Shown here piece after piece: positions 12,573-22,947 of a stretch of DNA of 64,000 nucleotides. This DNA is from Drechslera avenae. Taxonomy: Eukaryota > Ascomycota > Dothideomycetes > Pleosporales > Pleosporaceae. Made by a program: the position numbers and the translations under genes. The stretch lies in contig JAXRVH010000025.1 of NCBI GenBank assembly GCA_034640345.1, positions 124,001 to 188,000 of the forward strand. The letters run 5' to 3'. Within the stretch, counting starts at the first letter, position 1. The number at the start of each line of letters is the position of its first letter. The notes under the pieces are model-generated. The model had not been told where the DNA came from and made no database searches. It worked only from the letters and a program-made list of their open reading frames with translations.

Positions 12573-14201
12573 ATGTAGCAATGATACCCAGTCCCACTCT
12601 CAGATGTCGCAATAATCCTCTGTCGCCCTTTCTAATGTTTCCCGTAATCATGTCCACAGAACACGTTCAAGATTGTTGTTTTACTAAGAATTAAGTTGTA
12701 GTATCAGCCATACGGTGAGTGTGTGGCTTAGTAAGGGAAAACAGAGAACGGCAGGAGCGCAGGAGGCAAGACGATCAACGAGGCAGGAGCGCAAATATTT
12801 TGAATCAAGCATGAACTTGTTCCGAAACCTGAGCTCCCTCATTCTTCACCTCATCGACTTCGCCCAAAAACTTATTTTGCACATGCTTCCATCTTCATGA
12901 TCCCCCAAGTTCATCACGTTAATCCATGCCTCCCCCTCATTGATTGGTATCTACTGTATCCGGAACGCTGTGCTCCTGCCTACTTCTCTGCTCTCGGTGT
13001 ACTTGTTACTGAATTGACCCGAGATAGTAGGTTCTTGTAATCCACGAGAGCTGCCATGGTGCGACGTTTTGTCATAGCATACCGCGATGCTACCACGAGC
13101 CCGACACGCTGAATTGTGTCGTTTCCTCAACGACTTGCCGTCACATCTTCTCAATGCTGGGGAAGCGACATCCCAGGCGACAAAGATGAAGAGAAAGCGC
13201 CATGGGTTGGTTTTGCAAGCCGTGGCTACCCAGACATCCAGTCTGGTGTAGAAAGGGGAGGCCCGTCGAACATTGTCTTTCGTGGAGACACGACGCGCAA
13301 CACAAGAGCATGAGATGCACACGCTTGCCATCACTCAAAGTCGAGTTCCGGTGCTGCGCATGTCATGCATTCCATGAGTTAACAGATCCGTCACTTTTCC
13401 CAATGAATGCAGACAGAGGAACTGACACAATGAACTTTGCTGATGATATGTACAGAACTACCGACATGGAGCGCGCCATGGCGACATTCGCCATCACGAG
13501 AAGCACCCATATATTCTATGGTACTTACTACATTGATCCGGCTCTTCGCAACAATTCCTACTATTCTACTATTGATGCGGAAACATGGAAGCGTAGACAT
13601 CACCACCATCAGGATACTTTCGCCAGCCTGATGATCTGACTATCTCAATTCAATGTCAGGCCCAACAGCACAAGATTCTGGCCATACGCTATCGGACCTA
13701 CCCTTACCAAAAAGACATTTTGTCAAAATGACTGATGGCAGCAAGAGTTAGGAATACTACAAAAGAGGAAATTTGAACAAGATCACGTGTCGAAAAGTAA
13801 GCCTTGGCTTCAACTGGATCTCAACCTTGGTCAACACAACCACGATATCACTACCAAAGTTCGACTCCTCATGTGCTGCTGCTCAACTATGGGACATTGG
13901 TACTGTTGCCTGGAGGCTGAGAATAAATTTTGCGCAGTGCGCTCAATTTCTCCTCATCCACATCTCCAGCATGGCTACCCGCGCGACAGTAACGCCCAAC
14001 ACTCATCCTGGCTACGCCGAGTACGCCGCGCATGTCCTCGCTAAGCCCAGTTGGAGCTTTGAACAAGAGAAGGCAGTCTGTTGCACGAGTCATAAGCAGG
14101 GGGCAAAGTGGGTCGGGTGGCCTAAGAACTAGGGTCAATCCAAGATCACATTCCACCGGCTAACCGACATTTTGCGGGACCTTTGCAGCTTCACATACAA
14201 G
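12573..14201. other. Intergenic, no gene seen
   Basis: About 1.6 kb between MTG2 and the U6 gene. Several short open frames overlap on both strands without codon-usage coherence or family motifs, so I call none of them. Confidence 0.45.
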
Positions 14202-14208
14202 TATATAT
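14202..14208 (+). promoter_or_regulatory. TATA box of the U6 gene
   Basis: TATATAT lies 24-30 bp before the inferred U6 5' end, the position expected of the TATA element used by TFIIIB at RNA polymerase III U6 promoters. Confidence 0.75.
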
Positions 14209-14231
14209 GTTTTTTTGCTGCACTTCTCTTC

Positions 14232-14328
14232 GCCTTCGGGCAATTGGTCAATTGAAACGATACAGAGAAGATTAGCATGGCCCCTGCACTAAGGATGACA
14301 CGCTCAATCAAAGAGAAGCTACCATTTT
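14232..14328 (+). ncRNA. U6 spliceosomal snRNA
   Basis: The RNA is the catalytic small nuclear RNA of the spliceosome. The sequence shows the 5' hairpin GCC-TTCG-GGC, then TTGGTCAATTGAAACG, the invariant ACAGAGA box (about 14262-14268), the AGATTAGCATGGCCCCTGC segment that pairs with U4, the AAGGATGACAC region of the internal stem-loop, and a T run. It is nearly identical to the Schizosaccharomyces pombe U6 core, which I know from the family. No intron interrupts it. The 5' end is placed at the G that opens the hairpin, 30 bp after the TATA box; an error of a few bases is possible. Confidence 0.97.
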
Positions 14329-14332
14329 TTTT
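14325..14332 (+). terminator. RNA polymerase III terminator of U6
   Basis: Run of eight T directly after the U6 3' domain, the normal Pol III stop signal. Confidence 0.9.
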
Positions 14333-14337
14333 GCTGG

Positions 14338-14346
14338 ATTCGAGTC
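14338..14346 (+). promoter_or_regulatory. B-block-like element just downstream of U6
   Basis: ATTCGAGTC matches eight of nine positions of the GWTCRANNC B-block that binds TFIIIC. In Saccharomyces cerevisiae the U6 gene uses a B-block downstream of its terminator, but about 100 bp further away. Chance occurrence is possible. Confidence 0.35.
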
Positions 14347-14510
14347 TGGAGGGTGTCAAATATTCGCGTTCTTTTTTGTCTCGACAACACTAACTCCTGA
14401 ACCTTGTTATCCACCGCATTTTCGCTGAAAATGCAGCGAGTTACTTCAGGCTTTTTTTTCTCACAACCATTTTCTCAAAGCCCTGCGGTCGTAAGATAAA
14501 AGTCAACAGC

Positions 14511-14579
14511 AAAAAAAAAATGGCAGCTTCTTTTTGATTGAGCGTGTCATCCTTAGTGCAGGGGCCATGCTAATCTTCT
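14511..14579 (-). pseudogene. Inverted, 5'-truncated U6 snRNA copy
   Basis: The minus strand from 14579 downward repeats the U6 sequence from the ACAGAGA box to the T run (matching 14266-14332). The first 47 bases are identical, then there are two substitutions (AAAGAG to AAAAAG, CTACC to CTGCC) before a run of ten T or more, followed by GCTG as in the parent. The 5' hairpin and TATA region are missing; a GC-rich block (14580-14642) takes their place. It cannot encode a working U6. Copy origin (retroposition or DNA duplication) is open. Confidence 0.9.
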
Positions 14580-14642
14580 GGCGGCGCCGCTGCGCGGCAG
14601 GCTCTGGCGGCGAGTTCGCTGACGCTCACTCATCCGCCGTTG
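14580..14642. repeat. GC-rich block joined to the truncated U6 copy
   Basis: A 63 bp segment of strongly raised GC content (GGCGGCGCCGCTGCGCGGC and following) in AT-balanced surroundings. It contains short self-complementary arms. It starts exactly where U6 similarity of the inverted copy stops, so the two may have been inserted as one unit. Repeat nature is inferred from this junction only. Confidence 0.4.
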
Positions 14643-16129
14643 ACATAGTACTAACATGCAATTGCAAGCTGGGATGTCCTGTCGCAGACTTCAATGCATC
14701 GTCATATTAGGATTTGTGGCTGAACGGCCTGCCCTAGCTTGGCTTATACCTCGAGTCATTTTTTGGTACAGAGATACGTCTTGTGGCATCCGGGAGTATG
14801 TCGTATATTTATCAGATAGCAATACTGTATGTGCACACAAGTGCATCCATGTACATGGCCTGTGTATTGGAACTGCGATACTCTCTAGAATGCCATATTC
14901 TTTTGTCCATGGCACGTCCTGAATAACTTGTAGTCATACCGGCCTAAACATGACGTGGACAGTACGCGGATATCATGGTAGCGAGACAACTACAGGTATC
15001 ATCTCGACCATTAGCGCAACTTCCACATCTTTATTGCAAAGAAGCCAAATTCGAGTTTTGATTATACAAGTGTTGAGAGGCGTGCACGAGATGATAGGTA
15101 GCTTGTACCTGGCAGGTATATAAGCTTCTAGAATGTAAATCCTTCACGTTATCGTCCAACTCCCCGAGACATCTATGAGCAGCGCGAAAAACACAACTAA
15201 AGGCGATGTAGCCGCCTTAGGTTGCGGTAGTAGACCAGCTGTATCTACTTGTACCTAGTTGGTCGCATGCAAAACGGTGAGTATTTGGAAATTAGTAAGA
15301 GGAAATCCTCTACCAACTCGACGGATACGAAATGCCTTGGAGATGTTTCGCCAATATACGTATGACTAGCCCCGCATTGCATGACTCATTTGCGTATTGA
15401 CTGCTGCAGCGGTTCTTCAAGGGAAACATGCTTCACGAGATAAGGCCATTTCCCCATTGGCAGACTCCCTCTATTACGTGCACATACAATGCAGGATTTC
15501 TCTGCGAACAAGAAAAAGGCCAGATCCTCTTATATTCATGCAATACAATTCTGCTGCCTAGACAAGCAAGTATCTCGAGACGACTTTCGATGTCAATGTA
15601 TGACTATTCTTCTCTACATCTTTGTTAATCTTGCTATGGTGACATGTGTATTTCTTGGCGGTTCAAAAATACTCATGTTTCTCGCAATTAGGGCTCCTTT
15701 GCGCACCAGGTCACGTTCTTTAGAATTCTCATGTCTTTCGCTCGCTGGGCTGCTGTCCCACTTTAGAGCCTACATTATCATGCCACCTGGTGTTCTTCTA
15801 GTTTATGAGGGGTCGAAATGTGCTTTACTGGTCTGATTAGGCGTCTCAAATCCATTCTCGCACGTATGGGAGACCCTTATGGTTGCGTGTTAACGACTAT
15901 GAATCCCTACTATATGGTGGACATAGACATGGCGCATGCGTCTGAATTGGGCTTCATCATACGACCTCATCACAGCCATTAACCTGTCATCTCTTTGCAT
16001 CACGGTTATCATCCATAAAATCAAAAGAAAACATGTTGTAGTAATCACGCTTTAATACTCCTCCACTATCATACAAGTAAACACCGGGTATCTTACTAGT
16101 ATATAACATTCCATTTCCCCTACCTCCTC
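14643..16129. other. Intergenic, no gene seen
   Basis: About 1.5 kb without a credible coding region. Small open frames on the plus strand (15428-15836) overlap one another and lack any signature. Confidence 0.45.
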
Positions 16130-18924
16130 TCACTCTTCCTCCATCTTCACAGTCAACCCCAAACCACATTCCAAGAGCAAAGTTCGAATTGGACCATCAC
16201 ACTGATGTCGCCCGTCCTTGACCAGACGCGTCAAGTTGGCACACATCTTCAACACGCTCTCATTTGGCTTTTGCTGAGCACTCAGCTGCTTGTAAGCTGC
16301 CCTGATCTCGTCCATCTCCTTCTTGATAGCCGCTTCTCCCAATCTCTTTTGCTCACTCTTCACCGTATTCCACACTTTGGTGACTTTGGCAAGCATGTCG
16401 TTGTACGGGCTCTTGGTCCCGCACACGAATCTCTCGAGCGTGTCCAATGAATTTCTGAATGTTTGCTGTTTGAACATCTGTTCTGCCAGTGCAAGTGAGT
16501 AGAGCGAATGCATTGCACTGGGAAAGTAGTCCCCATTGCCATCTTCAAGAAAGCGTCCTTTGTGCAGTTTCAGGAGACGCGGCATCCTCGCTCCAACCTG
16601 ACTAAGCTTTCGGTGTAGTTCGGGTTCCATGTTCTCCAGTTTCCTCTTGAAGGCCTCGTTGTCAATGCCCTTGATAGTGTGGCGCATATCCTGCATGAGA
16701 GCATCCATGCCTTCTGCCATACCCTCCTTCCGCTGCTCATTGAACTTGAGGGCCTCCTCGACGAGACTGTTGAACATTGGATCGAGGGTGTTTTGCGGCG
16801 CATCAAGGAGCTTGGTGTTCCAGCTAGGTCCCCTCGATTTCTTGGTCCGATGATTTCCATATTTCCTCATGAAAGCCATTATAGTCGTACCATGCAACTT
16901 CCGCCACCCTTTAAATAGCCTTTCAGCGTCTGATTTCCATTCTGGGATATGGATTTTGATGGTTTTAGTCAATGCGTTAATATGTTTCTCCTCAAATTCG
17001 TCTAGAAGAGTGTTGAGCTGCTCTCGGAATCGCTCTTCATGAAAGTCAAAGTTGAACTTGATGCCAGCGTGGGCTTTAACTTCAGTCATACTACACAAGT
17101 AGTCGACGTGATCGAGAAGGTCTGGTAGTATTTGCTTTTGAAGCTGTAACAGGTTCTTCTCCAGTCGATAGTTCGGGATATCAGCAAGTTGGCTGACTAG
17201 CTTGGGGATGTTTGTTGACTGGACGGATAGAAGAAGTTTGGGTTTATCATTCTTGTCATACCCTTCGACATGTCGCATATAGTCCATGGCAGAGATTGAG
17301 AGGACCGTCAGTTTGTTATCGGGCTGGGAGTACTTCTGCATCAGCTTGGCGCCAATGCGACGACCGCGTTCTCGAGCTACAATATCTATCTCTTCCAGTT
17401 CGATGAAACGGATATGATTGTCGATTTTATCACGTCCAGCGTGATCACGCACTCCTAGAGCCTTCCGGTTTTCTGTCAACTCTTGTTTCCGGTTGGCCAG
17501 GTAGTCGAGTTCTTCCAGTTCGTGAGCTTTGAATGCCACATTCACGTGGTTCACAAGATTGATGTTTGCTTCGCTCTTGCTCAGTGCAACGATGACACGT
17601 TGATGTGACCTTCTTTTACGGCAGCCATCTAAGAAATCCGCGAGAAACTGGCTGTCTCCTGCCCGACTAATCTCTTCGACAACAACGACTGCTTGGCATT
17701 CTCGTAGGTACCTGTTGGCTTTGGTCTCGCGGTCCTTGTTAACATCACCGAGTCCTGGGCAGTCGCCGATTGAGTACTTCAGTCGAAAATCCCCGGTGAT
17801 CTCGATTCTGTCCACGAGTAATGATGGGTTGAATGATAGGGGAGAGCTGGCCAGAGAGAATTGTTCGTTAAAATCTGCGTATGGTGCGAGCTTAGCCCAA
17901 AGGTTGTCAACGTTTGCCGCAAAAATCCCGTCTTCGATCTTTGTGGTAACCACTTCACACAGCTCCTGGGCCCATGCAATACACTGCTCGTAAATCTGAT
18001 CTTCCGATTTGCTGGACTTGGCTGATTTTGGAAATCCCATGAAAGTGGACAGTGATTCATCAGTGGCGAATTCTGGTTTGCCGCGAAACAAGCCTTTGAG
18101 TACTGTCATACTCTCGTCTCCTTGGTCTCTGTGGTCTATGATGTACGCAATGTCGCATTTGTCTAAGCTTGATATAATGTTGGCAACATGTAAGCGTATG
18201 GAATCGCGGATAGTCGCTGCATCGCAAAGTCGCACCCTTGCTTCGAAGCCTGCCACAGAGTCCGCTCGGATAGGTGAATATATGATTGGTACACGAGTAA
18301 CGGCTTCGCCGCTAGATCCCTGAGAAATTATTAGAAACCATCAAGTAAGCGTTCTTGGGAACCTCTTTGTACTGTTTTGGTGATCCCAGGCACACCTAGC
18401 AAGGCTTCTATCGCGCTTGATTTGCCTTGTCCGGTTCTGCCCACAACTGCTACGCTCTCAGGAACGCCTCGGTAGCCATTTAGAATATCTTGTATCTTAG
18501 ATGGAAGTCCCACGGCTAGCTCAGAGTGTTCATCTAGCTTGACGATTGTGGGAATTTTTCGTAGTATCTCCAAGCAGTCATCTTCAGCGCGTTTGAATTC
18601 GGGACGGTAGGCAGATAGATCAGGCGGAGACTCGGTTGCGATATCGTGATGATAATGTTCACTTGGAGCGTCATTTTCGACTCGGGCGTTGTATTCATCG
18701 AGTCTAAGGTATATGCGTTCCTTTATTTCAAAGTCCATATGCAGTTCTGACGATAGCTTCTTGCAGGTTTGTAGGGGCGGATGCAGTTGGTCGGGCGCTA
18801 CAGTGTTTAGTAGCCACCCAAAGGATACATAAGTTGAGGGAAATTAGAGCTTACCTGGTCGTTTCTTTGAGTTGAGCATACTCGTATGAGCCTCACCTAG
18901 GCTACGGACAGGAATCACTACCAT
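16130..18924 (-). CDS. Large SLIP-GC-like / dynamin-superfamily GTPase
   Basis: Three exons: 18855-18924, 18373-18797 and 16130-18319, with introns of 57 and 53 bp, give 894 residues. The start ATG at 18924 is chosen because its exon joins in phase to an open N-terminal extension; an internal Met 43 residues later is the fallback. G1 is GRTGQGKSS at about 143-151, a TGSSGEAVTRVP segment follows (the variable switch I region with its threonine), and G3 DCPGLGD is near 350. The G4 position reads SKSE near 413, not NKxD. C-terminal to the G domain are long helical, charged regions. The pattern matches the nuclear GTPase SLIP-GC-like and fungal dynamin-like P-loop proteins. Function in fungi is not established; it may be a membrane- or stress-linked GTPase. 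Neighbours give no clue. Confidence 0.8.
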
Positions 18925-20662
18925 GGCTTCGTATCTTAGCAGCAGACGATCTATATGATCAGAGGTTAAGAGCCATGTGGCGATATTGAGATGTGAATCG
19001 TGTTCGCGAATAAGTGAAATTGGTGGGGTCAGGGCGTGATAAGGGAGTGATTGGGAGCCTGATGGTCTTATTCAAACATACTATGGGATACATTAGCATA
19101 CGGGCAAGAGACATCTTCTCGCATAGCGTTTTCCGATGAACACATGAACGCGCCGAAGTCTGAAGGCAAAAGCGAATCAACTGGAACAAGTGCCCTTTGA
19201 TAAACACCGTGAGTAAGCTCCAGGTGGCTGATCAACACCGTCCCGTATGGATCAGATTGTGCACGAACGCACTCTTGAACAGAATGCTGTGGTGCTCAGG
19301 ACCAAAGTACTTCTTGTTGAGAGGGGCGTGCGAAACAACCAGGTATGTACATGACCTGTCGCGCAGATGATAACAGTGGTTTGTAACAGAAAGACGTTTG
19401 TTATGTGCTATTTGAAGGGTTCAAGACAGGACTGCGCGACTCAGGATTGACGAGAATGGTGAGCAAACATACTGGATGCTAGTGAATGTAATAGGACCAC
19501 CTTATGTGAGATTCGATGGTCGTAGTTCCAGAACGCGACGATGCAGTTTGTAAGAACAAGGATGTGTGCATGTGTGGGGTACTCAGCACGTGCGCTAAGA
19601 TATGAACTCAGCCTGGGGAAGGTAGTCATCATTGCACAACAGGAAGGGCGGCAATTATCATATATGTTGCTTCACCGGTTTCATCGCGAGGGGGTTCGTA
19701 TGTTCCCGTCTATTTGTGGAATAGACTTTCTGTTAAAGTTGAAAGCCATGTCCAATTGCACTGCCGTGGCTTGTTGAAAGCCCAATAGGAACAACTACGG
19801 ACGTGAATAATTGCCACTGACGTATATTTTTATCTGTTGTAGAATTGAGGGGGCTGTAGTATCCTTGCTGGCGGCACAGGAACTCGAATTGAAACAGAGC
19901 ATTCTTACGGGTTGAGTAAGCCCTAATGCTCCCGCCTGTGTGGTAAGATAGCGATAGGCAAACTCCATGGAGGAACAGGGCCTTGGTGCTCCGCGCTGGT
20001 CCGCATATTATTTAAAGTTCTCAGTCCCCGTGGTAGTGATAGTCGTGGAGACTACCATTGCCCCAGGAATACTTGGACTGATACCGCGAGACGCAAACTG
20101 GAAATATTCGGGACGAGGTACATAGTCGAAGAGAAGCACGTGGTTTTGCCTTCGTGTATCAAGTAGGCAGCTTATCCGACGGAAGCAAGGTAGAAAGAAA
20201 GGAAGGGGTTGGGTTGAAGTTCTCCTGTTGGGCGACGAACCAATGGGAAGAAGGGCGGAGTATCTCACGGCCCGGGATTAGCGCGCTATGCCATCTCAGT
20301 TCCAGAAACTTCTGCCTCGAGTTCCCCTCTACATAACCCGCTTTGATAGCTTTTCTTCTTCATACACGGCTTTTGATTTCTACTCTGATGTGATTTGTGT
20401 CCAGCTTCAGCTTCAGCAGGTACATTTTGTGTAAGTATTAAAGTTGTTCCCACCCAAATTTGAATGATGAGACACAAGCTGGCACCAGTCTGAGAAGACT
20501 TGTACTCTTTGCATGCGGATCAGCTGCATAGACTTTTTAGTCGCCTACTGACATTCTCTCACTCTATACGCATTTCTGAGTATCGTAGAGATCCACAACT
20601 GACAAGCCCATCACAGAATAACCAATTGAGATTGAGCGCGCACCCCGCTCACCACCGTCACA
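18925..20662. other. Intergenic between divergent genes
   Basis: 1.7 kb separating the diverging starts of the GTPase gene and AHA1. Holds both promoters. I see no coding region, tRNA or repeat. Confidence 0.45.
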
Positions 20663-21775
20663 ATGGTCCTCCACAACCCGAACAACTGGCACTGGGTGAA
20701 CAAGGATGTGTCGGGATGGACGCGGGAGTACCTTGACAAAGAGCTTACGCAAATATCTGCCGAGCAAGATGGCATCACAGCAAAGATCGACAAGGTGGTG
20801 AGCATGGACGGAGATGTGGACGTTAGCCAGCGCAAGGGCAAGGTCATCACCATCTTCGATGTGAGGCTGAAGCTAGAATACTCAGGTATGTCCTTGTCTC
20901 GTTTGTACTCTTGGGCGAGCTGACTCGGTCGGCAGGCAAGAACAAAGAGGGCGAGGAGGCCAGCGGCACAATTACCGTCCCAGAAGTCGCTCATGACACG
21001 GAGGAAGACGAGTATGTCGTATGTTCCCTTCGCTCACACCCTATGTAGTTTTCTGTACTGGCGTTGAGCAATTTCTTACAATTCACAGTTTGAGGTAGAC
21101 GTCTACTCCGACGACAGCAGCAAACAGCCTGTAAAGGACCTAGTACGATCCAAGATCCTACCGCAACTGCGTACAAGCTTTACAAAGCTTGCGCCAGCGG
21201 TCATGGCGGAACACGGAAAGGACATACAGCACGCGCCAGGCACCAATCCAGGTGGCAGCTTCACTGCCCCCAAGGTGTACTCGAGCTCTAGCGTGAACAA
21301 GTCTACTGGCTCCAAGGCGGAAACGTCGAGCTCCCAGCAGAGCAGCTCTGGTGCGGTTGTCAATGTGACCACCATCACAGACAGCACAGAATTCCGCACA
21401 GACGCAGCCAACCTGTATCAGACCTTCACAGACCCTCAGCGTCTTGCCGCATTCACACGAGCACCGCCGAAGAACTTCACTGGCGCAAAACCAGGAGGCA
21501 CATTCGAGCTCTTTGGCGGCAACGTCAGCGGGGAGTTTACCGATCTCCAGGAGCCTACGCACATCGTCCAGAAATGGCGACTGGCGCAATGGCCGGCGGG
21601 TCACTACTCGACATTGTCAATATGGTTTGATCAGAATGATGTCGATGCGGTGACGGTTATGAGAGTTGAGTGGAAGGGTGTCCCAGTCGGTCAAGAGGAG
21701 CCTACAAAAACCAACTGGGACCAGTACTACGTCCGAAGCATCAAGACCACATTCGGGTTTGGCACCGTGCTATAG
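20663..21775 (+). CDS. AHA1: Hsp90 co-chaperone AHA1
   Basis: Exons 20663-20885, 20936-21018 and 21089-21775 (introns 50 and 70 bp) give 330 residues, the usual family length. Aha1 binds Hsp90 in the cytosol and stimulates its ATPase. The N-terminal Aha1_N domain opens with the signature NPNNWHWVNKDVSGW (about residues 5-19). A Ser/Thr/Gln-rich linker near residue 160-190 leads to the C-terminal AHSA1 (START-like) domain, recognisable by FTDPQRLAAFTRAPP, GGTFELFGGNVSGEF and the final tryptophan-rich strands. All parts are present and in frame. Donors are GTATGT, acceptors CAG. Identification is firm. Confidence 0.95.
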
Positions 21776-22947
21776 TCGGATGTGGACTTTGATCGGATAG
21801 TACGCGGCAATGGAGTAGGAGGCGTTGGGGTGGGGATATACGAATGCATATGCAGTGATGGCTATTGAACGATTCCAATGACAGCCTTCATGGCACATGC
21901 AATGAATGAGAACTATCAAATGACACCCGGAAAGTCTATTTGTGTGTTTGCTCTGATCAGTAACGGCGTGTGAACCTCGTGCCAAGCCTGCGGTTTAACT
22001 TTGTGCTTACCCTACGATGACTACATGCGTCTATCATGATATCCTATCTCTTGCAGATAAGGAGAACCTAATCATTTTCCTGGTTGGGCTAGCTAGCACG
22101 GGGATAGCCAACATAGTTCTAGGTCCAACCTTAGGAGCGGTGTATCGCCTGCTTCACACTGAGAGAAGGAAAGAACACTACAACTGCAAGTCTTTGCAGG
22201 ACAGAAGATAAGTACCGGTATCTATGCAGGGCAGAAAACAACACACATGTCACAACAAGGCCTGAGCCGTTTCCCAGTTCTTGATTGGAGAGCACGGCAA
22301 TACCGCAGTGCTTATCCTATTCTGGCCACCTTCCCGATTATCTATAGTGTGCTTACCCACTATCGCCATGACGAGTATTAAGGTTGCACAAGCTTCTACC
22401 AAGACTCTGGACGTATGCTTAGAACAAGCAGTGTGGGGACAACTTCTCTCGCTTTTAATGGTCGAAATGGCGTGCATCGAGTTTCCCATGCGCTGGAGTT
22501 ATCACTGGGCTCTTCTAGCGAACTGGCTAACGCATCGATTCAAAAGAAGATAGTTCCACGCCGATAAGGCACCACATCCGGCAGTTCCTAGAGAGAGAAA
22601 AAAACAGCTTCTAGCCATACCATGACGTCGCTAGTCTGAGCGATGAATGACCAATGGCCTGAGCCAACGTCCGAGGTACAGACCGAGAAGAGCAACTGTT
22701 TAACCTACACAGGCAGGTCAAAGCTGGCTATCGCCCCCTTTGCTCTAATTCTGCCGAGCGGCACAAGCCCTAAAAACGAATAGTAGTTTGTCAAAAGGAC
22801 GAAGAGTGCCCTGCTCTTGCTTTTCGCTCACCTCTTCGCCTTCACTCAGCTTCTTTGGGTCGGGCAAGCTTGCGGGAAATCTGCTCAGCCCAATTGCTGC
22901 AGCTACCAACACAGGGCAGCAGCAACCCTCGCATCCTTTTGCACACA
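21776..22947. other. Intergenic, no gene seen
   Basis: 1.2 kb between AHA1 and the carboxypeptidase gene; presumably 3' untranslated region of the first and promoter of the second. Confidence 0.45.

Noticed and set aside
13202..13639. 145-residue plus-strand frame in the spacer after MTG2
   Set aside because: No family motif, overlapping frames of equal length on both strands, and composition like the spacer.
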